A DNA stretch of 36,748 nt, taken from assembly GCA_913055855.1 (NCBI GenBank), contig CAJXKW010000014.1, positions 1 through 36,748 of the forward strand, written 5' to 3'. The position numbers were made by a program, and so were the translations under genes. The notes under the pieces are model-generated. The model was not told where the DNA came from. It did no database searches and saw nothing but the letters and a program-made list of their open reading frames with translations. Source of the DNA: an uncultured Limimonas sp. Lineage in GTDB: Bacteria; Pseudomonadota; Alphaproteobacteria; Kiloniellales; Rhodovibrionaceae. This document shows, piece after piece, positions 32,765-36,748 of the stretch (position 1 is the first letter of the stretch; each line of letters starts with the position of its first letter).

Positions 32765-33571
32765 ATGAGCGTGCTGGCGTTCCGCCTCTACGGCCCGCTG
32801 GCCGCCTGGGGCACCGGCGAGGCCGGCGAGACCGACCGGCCCAGCGCCGACCATCCCGGGCGCAGCGCCGTGGTGGGCATCCTGGGCGCCGCCCTGGGCC
32901 TGACGCGCACGGACGAGGACGCGCACGCCGCGCTCGCCGCGAGCTTCCGCCTCGCCGTGGCGGCACAGGGCGCGCGGCGGGTGCTGCGCGACTACCGCAC
33001 GGTGCAGACGATCGAGCCCGACCGGGCCCAGCGCAAGGCCGGGTTCGTCAGCCGCAAGCACGCCCTGGCGACCGGGGCGAAAGTGCACACCATGCAGACT
33101 TGGCGCGACTATCGCCAGGACGGCCTGTGGCGGGTGTTCCTGGCGCCGCGCCCGGACGCGGCGTACCCGCCCGATACGCTGGCGGCGGCGCTCAGTCGGC
33201 CGGTGTTCGACCTCTATCTGGGCCGGCGCGACTGTCCCCTGGCGCTGCCGCCCGATCCGGCGCTGCTCGACGACGCCGACGTGGACGGCCTGTTGCGCGC
33301 CTACCCCGCGCTGCCGGCGGCATGCTGCCGGGGGCGCTACCCGCAGGGTTTCGCCGGTTTGGCCCGGCGCCTGGCGCGCGAGCCCGTGACGCTCGCCTGG
33401 GAGCCGGGCTTCCCGGGCGCCCCAGATCCGGAAAGCGCGGGCACGGCGCGCCGCGAGGTCGCGGACGAGCCGCTCTCGCGCGCGCTGCGCCGCTTCGCCC
33501 GGCGCGAGGAGCGCAGCGCGCAGATCCCCAATCCCGAAGCCCCGGAGACAGCCGAGGACGCGGCGCCATGA
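32765..33571 (+). CDS. cas5e: Type I-E Cascade subunit Cas5e (CasD)
   Basis: A 268-residue RAMP protein that binds the 5' handle of crRNA. The N-terminus MSVLAFRLYGPLAAWG and the glycine-rich GRSAVVGILGAALGL at about 32-46 are typical, followed by the RDYRTVQT and FVSRKHAL segments. The C-terminal about 40 residues are charged and probably disordered. It lies 7 nt after cas7e and overlaps cas6e by four bases. Confidence 0.93.
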   Translation: MSVLAFRLYGPLAAWGTGEAGETDRPSADHPGRSAVVGILGAALGLTRTDEDAHAALAASFRLAVAAQGARRVLRDYRTVQTIEPDRAQRKAGFVSRKHALATGAKVHTMQTWRDYRQDGLWRVFLAPRPDAAYPPDTLAAALSRPVFDLYLGRRDCPLALPPDPALLDDADVDGLLRAYPALPAACCRGRYPQGFAGLARRLAREPVTLAWEPGFPGAPDPESAGTARREVADEPLSRALRRFARREERSAQIPNPEAPETAEDAAP

Positions 33572-34263
33572 CCTATCTGATCCGCGCGCGCCTGCGCCGG
33601 GACGCGGGCGGCTCCGACGGCGCGCTGGTGAAGCTGGTGGCGGACGAGACCCTGGCGCCCGGCCGGCGGCACGACCTGGTGTGGACGCTGTTCGGCGACA
33701 CGGCCGAGCGCGAGCGCGACTTCGTCTTCCGCATGGACAGCGAGGGCGACCGCCCCGTGGTCATGGCCTATGCCCCGCGGCCGCCGCACGGGGACGCGCG
33801 GCGGATCTGGCACGTGGACCACAAGCCGTTCACGCCGCAGCTCTTCCCGGGCGACCGCATCCGCTTCAGCCTGCGCGCCAACCCCGTCAAGCAGCAGGGC
33901 AACCGCCGGATCGACGCGGTCTACGACACCTTCTGGCGCGAGCGCGAGGCGGCGCGCGCGGCCGGCCAGCCCGATCCGGACCGGCTCGACGTGGCGCAGA
34001 CCGTCGGGCACGCCTGGCTCGCCCGGCGCGCGCCCGCGCTGGGTATCGAGCTGGACGCGGACAGCATCGCGGCCCAGGCCTATCGCACGGAATCCGTGTT
34101 CAAGCCGGGCCGGCGCAAGCCGTTCACGCTGAGCGTGCTCGACCTGACGGGCACGGCCCGGGTGGTCGATCCCCAGGCGCTGACGGCCGCCCTGCCCGCC
34201 GGCGTCGGCAAGGGCAAGGCGTACGGCTGCGGCATGATGCTGATCGCGCGGGCGTCCGCATAG
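33568..34263 (+). CDS. cas6e: Type I-E crRNA endonuclease Cas6e (Cse3/CasE)
   Basis: A 231-residue RAMP endonuclease that cuts pre-crRNA at the base of the repeat hairpin and stays on the 3' end. The N-terminal ferredoxin-like domain carries RRHDLVWTLFGD, with His35 in the position of the catalytic His of CasE. The C-terminal glycine-rich loop KGKAYGCGMMLI is present. It must process two repeat variants that differ by one base near the hairpin top. Its ATG overlaps the cas5e stop. Confidence 0.93.
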   Translation: MTYLIRARLRRDAGGSDGALVKLVADETLAPGRRHDLVWTLFGDTAERERDFVFRMDSEGDRPVVMAYAPRPPHGDARRIWHVDHKPFTPQLFPGDRIRFSLRANPVKQQGNRRIDAVYDTFWREREAARAAGQPDPDRLDVAQTVGHAWLARRAPALGIELDADSIAAQAYRTESVFKPGRRKPFTLSVLDLTGTARVVDPQALTAALPAGVGKGKAYGCGMMLIARASA

Positions 34264-34274
34264 GAGACGCGGCC

Positions 34275-35243
34275 ATGACGAGCGGCGGCGATGCGCGCGC
34301 GGACGAGACGGTCGCCTTCACCGAGGGCCCGGGGCTGGAACCGGCACGCCCCATCGCCATCAAGGACCGGATGTCGTTTGCGACCGTCCGCCGCTGCCGG
34401 CTGGACGTCCTCGACGGCGCCTTCGTCGCCGTGGGCGAGGACGAGGTGCGCCGGCAGATCCCGGTGGGCAACATCACCACCATCCTGCTGGAGCCGGGCA
34501 CACGAATCACCCACGAGGCGGTCAAGCTCGCCGCGCGCACGGGCACCCTGCTGATCTGGTCCGGCGAGGGCGGGGTCCGTCTGTATGCCGCCGGACAGCC
34601 CGGCGGCGGGCGTTCCGACCGCCTGCTCCACCAGGCGCGTCTGGCGCTGGACGACAACCTGCGCCTGAAGGTGGTGCGCAAGATGTACAGCCTGCGCTTC
34701 GGCGAGGACCCGCCCGCCCGGCGCAGCGTGGACCAGCTCCGCGGGCTTGAGGCGGCGCGGGTCAAGCGGCTGTACCAGACCCTCGCCAACGAGGCGGGGG
34801 TGAAGTGGACCCGGCGCAGCTACGATCCACAAACCGGCAAGGCCGGCGACCTGCCCAATCTGTGCCTGAGCGCGGCGACGGCCTCGCTCTACGGCCTGTG
34901 CGAGGCGGCGATCCTGGCGGCGGGCTATGCGCCGGCGATCGGTTTCCTGCACACCGGCAAGGCGCGCTCCTTCGTCTTCGACGTTGCGGATATCGTGAAA
35001 TTCGACACGGTCGTGCCGGCGGCGTTCAAGGTGGCCGCGCGCAAGCCGGCGAACCCCGAGCGCGAGACGCGCATCGCCTGCCGCGACATCTTCCGCGATC
35101 AGCGCCTGCTCAAGCGGCTGGTGCCGCTGGTCGAGGACGTGCTCACGGTCGAGGGTGCGCCGCCCCCGCCGGCGCAACCGGAGGCGCAACCCGTGGCGTT
35201 CGACGAGCCGGAGAACGAGGGCGATGCTGGTCATCGTGGTTAA
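34275..35243 (+). CDS. cas1: CRISPR integrase Cas1 (type I-E)
   Basis: A 322-residue integrase for new spacers. The metal ligands match the E. coli set at a constant offset of 18: E159 (QLRGLEAARV), H226 (GFLHTGK) and D239 (DVADIVKFD). The active site is therefore complete and acquisition is expected to work. The first 25 residues are extra relative to E. coli Cas1, and the tail is Pro/Glu-rich. The Shine-Dalgarno TAGGAG includes the cas6e stop codon. The last 20 nt overlap cas2. Confidence 0.96.
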   Translation: MTSGGDARADETVAFTEGPGLEPARPIAIKDRMSFATVRRCRLDVLDGAFVAVGEDEVRRQIPVGNITTILLEPGTRITHEAVKLAARTGTLLIWSGEGGVRLYAAGQPGGGRSDRLLHQARLALDDNLRLKVVRKMYSLRFGEDPPARRSVDQLRGLEAARVKRLYQTLANEAGVKWTRRSYDPQTGKAGDLPNLCLSAATASLYGLCEAAILAAGYAPAIGFLHTGKARSFVFDVADIVKFDTVVPAAFKVAARKPANPERETRIACRDIFRDQRLLKRLVPLVEDVLTVEGAPPPPAQPEAQPVAFDEPENEGDAGHRG

Positions 35244-35565
35244 CAACGTGCCGCCGGCCGTGCGCGGGCGCCTGGCGCTGTGGCTGCTGGAGGTGCGCGC
35301 GGGCGTGTACCTGGGCAACCTGTCGCGGCGCAACCGCGAACGGCTTTGGCAGACGGTGACCGACAACCTCGGCGACGGGGATGCGGTGATGATCGCCCCG
35401 GAGAGCAAGCGCGAGGACGGCTTCGCCGTGCGCACGGCGGGGACGAACCGCCGGATGCCGGAGGACTGGGACGGCCTTTCGCTGATCGCCTTCCACCCCG
35501 AGCGCGATCCCGACACCACCCCGGCCAGCGGTGGTGGCCTGGACCCGGCCGAAATTTCCCGCTAG
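35224..35565 (+). CDS. cas2: CRISPR adaptation protein Cas2 (type I-E)
   Basis: A 113-residue protein of the I-E Cas2 type (CasTypeIE): MLVIVVNNVPPAVRGRLALW at the start, EVRAGVYLGNLS, RRNRERLW. It bridges two Cas1 dimers in the integrase. The C-terminal about 20 residues (DTTPASGGGLDPAEISR) are low complexity, and their codons contain the candidate promoter of array 2. It overlaps cas1 by 20 nt and ends 21 nt before the first repeat of array 2. Confidence 0.95.
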   Translation: MLVIVVNNVPPAVRGRLALWLLEVRAGVYLGNLSRRNRERLWQTVTDNLGDGDAVMIAPESKREDGFAVRTAGTNRRMPEDWDGLSLIAFHPERDPDTTPASGGGLDPAEISR

Positions 35566-35568
35566 GAT
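35539..35568 (+). promoter_or_regulatory. Candidate promoter/leader of CRISPR array 2 inside the end of cas2
   Basis: CTGGAC (35539-35544) and TAGGAT (35563-35568) are 18 nt apart; the -10 includes the cas2 stop codon, and initiation would be near 35575, about 12 nt before the first repeat. Both boxes are only fair matches. Only 21 nt separate cas2 from the repeat, so any leader must lie largely inside cas2. Confidence 0.3.
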
Positions 35569-35586
35569 CAGGGACCTGTGAGAACA

Positions 35587-36748
35587 GTGTTCCCCGCGTG
35601 CGCGGGGATGAACCGCCGCCAGCGGCTCCCGATCCTTGGCTGAGAATGTGTTCCCCGCGTGCGCGGGGATGAACCGTTCCCCGCTTCTACTTCGTCATTG
35701 TACCAAAGGTGTTCCCCGCGTGCGCGGGGATGAACCGTATTGGTCCTGGACGCGACACATCAGGTCAGTGTGTTCCCCGCGTGCGCGGGGATGAACCGCT
35801 GCCTACGAAATTGAACGGCTGCGGCAGGGCGTGTTCCCCGCGTGCGCGGGGATGAACCGAACTCGGCGACGTTCTCTAATCCCGATTGGAAGTGTTCCCC
35901 GCGTGCGCGGGGATGAACCGCCCTTGCCGCCCGCTTCACCGGCGAGCAGCCGGTGTTCCCCGCGTGCGCGGGGATGAACCCTGCGCGCCCTGGCCACCGT
36001 CCTGGCCGCCGTCCTGGCTGGTCGCGTGTTCCCCGCGTGCGCGGGGATGAACCGGCGTGGTCCTTACCCTCGGCCGGGCGCAGCGCGTGTTCCCCGCGTG
36101 CGCGGGGATGAACCGACAACCGTCACAAGCACGGGCTCAGCTTGTCGGTGTTCCCCGCGTGCGCGGGGATGAACCGTGCTCCGTCCGGGCGGGCAGCGCG
36201 CCCTCGACGTGTTCCCCGCGTGCGCGGGGATGAACCGTCGCCCCGATTCGAGCACGGCTGGACGATCTAGTGTTCCCCGCGTGCGCGGGGATGAACCGGG
36301 TGAGGCCGGAGACCTCGCGCGGCTCCGGCTGTGTTCCCCGCGTGCGCGGGGATGAACCGCGCGCGCGAACTGGCGGAGCGCGACGCGCACGGTGTTCCCC
36401 GCGTGCGCGGGGATGAACCGGGTGGTCAAAGGCCAGACAGCGTCTCGACGAAGTGTTCCCCGCGTGCGCGGGGATGAACCGCTGTAGACCTCGCTCTTGC
36501 CGGGCTCGTTAGAGTGTTCCCCGCGTGCGCGGGGATGAACCGGCGCCTTTGCCGACGTGATCGTGAAGAACGGTGTGTTCCCCGCGTGCGCGGGGATGAA
36601 CCGCGGCATGAGCGACGAGCAAGACATCGTAAAACGTGTTCCCCGCGTGCGCGGGGATGAACCGACGGCACTCAGATCATTTGGCTCGTTTGAAACGTGT
36701 TCCCCGCGTGCGCGGGGATGAACCGATCGCTATTGGCGGACGTTGGGG
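35587..36748 (+). CRISPR. Type I-E CRISPR array 2: 19 repeats in the window, continuing beyond it
   Basis: A 29-bp repeat beginning GTGTTCCCCGCG and ending GATGAACCG recurs from 35587 to 36725 with 32-nt spacers (61-bp period). It differs from the array-1 repeat only at position 12 (G here, A in array 1, in the transcribed orientation), which adds a G-C pair near the hairpin top. Orientation matches E. coli, so transcription is rightward from the cas2 end. One interval is 73 bp (repeats at 35953 and 36026), and the repeat before it ends in C instead of G at 35981. The last spacer is cut by the window end. Confidence 0.98.

Overview
The window is 36.7 kb of very GC-rich DNA with dense, often overlapping genes. 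The gene content points to an alphaproteobacterium, probably Rhodospirillales-like. The pointers are an alphaproteobacterial-type XRE regulator, the neighbourhood histone-deacetylase-like gene / xseB / ispA / tlyA, a ccoNOQP operon with a DUF2189 gene beside it, and SqrR/BigR-type sulfur regulation. The taxon is an inference from content; there is no rRNA gene to test it.

Layout. 1-5.3 kb: a gene tail, a LOG-family protein, an orphan glycine betaine binding protein (ProX), a small unknown protein, an orphan ZnuB-like permease and an alpha/beta hydrolase. 5.3-9.7 kb: mnmA, a tRNA-Met(CAT) with a good promoter, a SleB-like cell-wall hydrolase, a pentapeptide-repeat protein and an SDR oxidoreductase. 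9.7-14.2 kb: a small lipoprotein gene converging on a tight late-queuosine operon (queA-tgt-queF-queG). 14.2-18.4 kb: a 2OG-Fe(II) oxygenase-like gene, an XRE regulator with a clear terminator, DUF423, a sulfur cluster (DUF302, BigR/SqrR-like repressor, TusA-like protein) and a histone-deacetylase-family gene. 18.5-22.8 kb: xseB, ispA, tlyA (without the dxs often found between the last two), a MATE exporter and a DUF2189 membrane protein. 23.1-26.6 kb: cbb3 cytochrome oxidase ccoNOQP, with three consecutive hairpins between ccoO and ccoQ.

26.7-36.7 kb is a type I-E CRISPR-Cas locus. Its operon is cas8e-cse2-cas7e-cas5e-cas6e-cas1-cas2, and there is no cas3 in the window. The operon sits between two arrays. 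By comparison with the E. coli repeat, array 1 (36 repeats, perfect 61-bp period) reads leftward, away from cas8e. Array 2 (at least 19 repeats, running off the window) reads rightward and starts 21 nt after the cas2 stop. The two repeats differ by one base. A decayed repeat beyond the distal end of array 1 carries the array-2 base, and it is followed by two abutting perfect hairpins. Array 1 holds one spacer twice, 13 units apart. Array 2 holds one 44-nt spacer with an internal 12-nt tandem repeat.

The least ordinary region is the CRISPR locus: cas3 absent, arrays on both sides, palindromes at the cas promoter and in the trailer. Everything else is recognisable housekeeping, respiration, tRNA modification and sulfur or osmotic stress functions.
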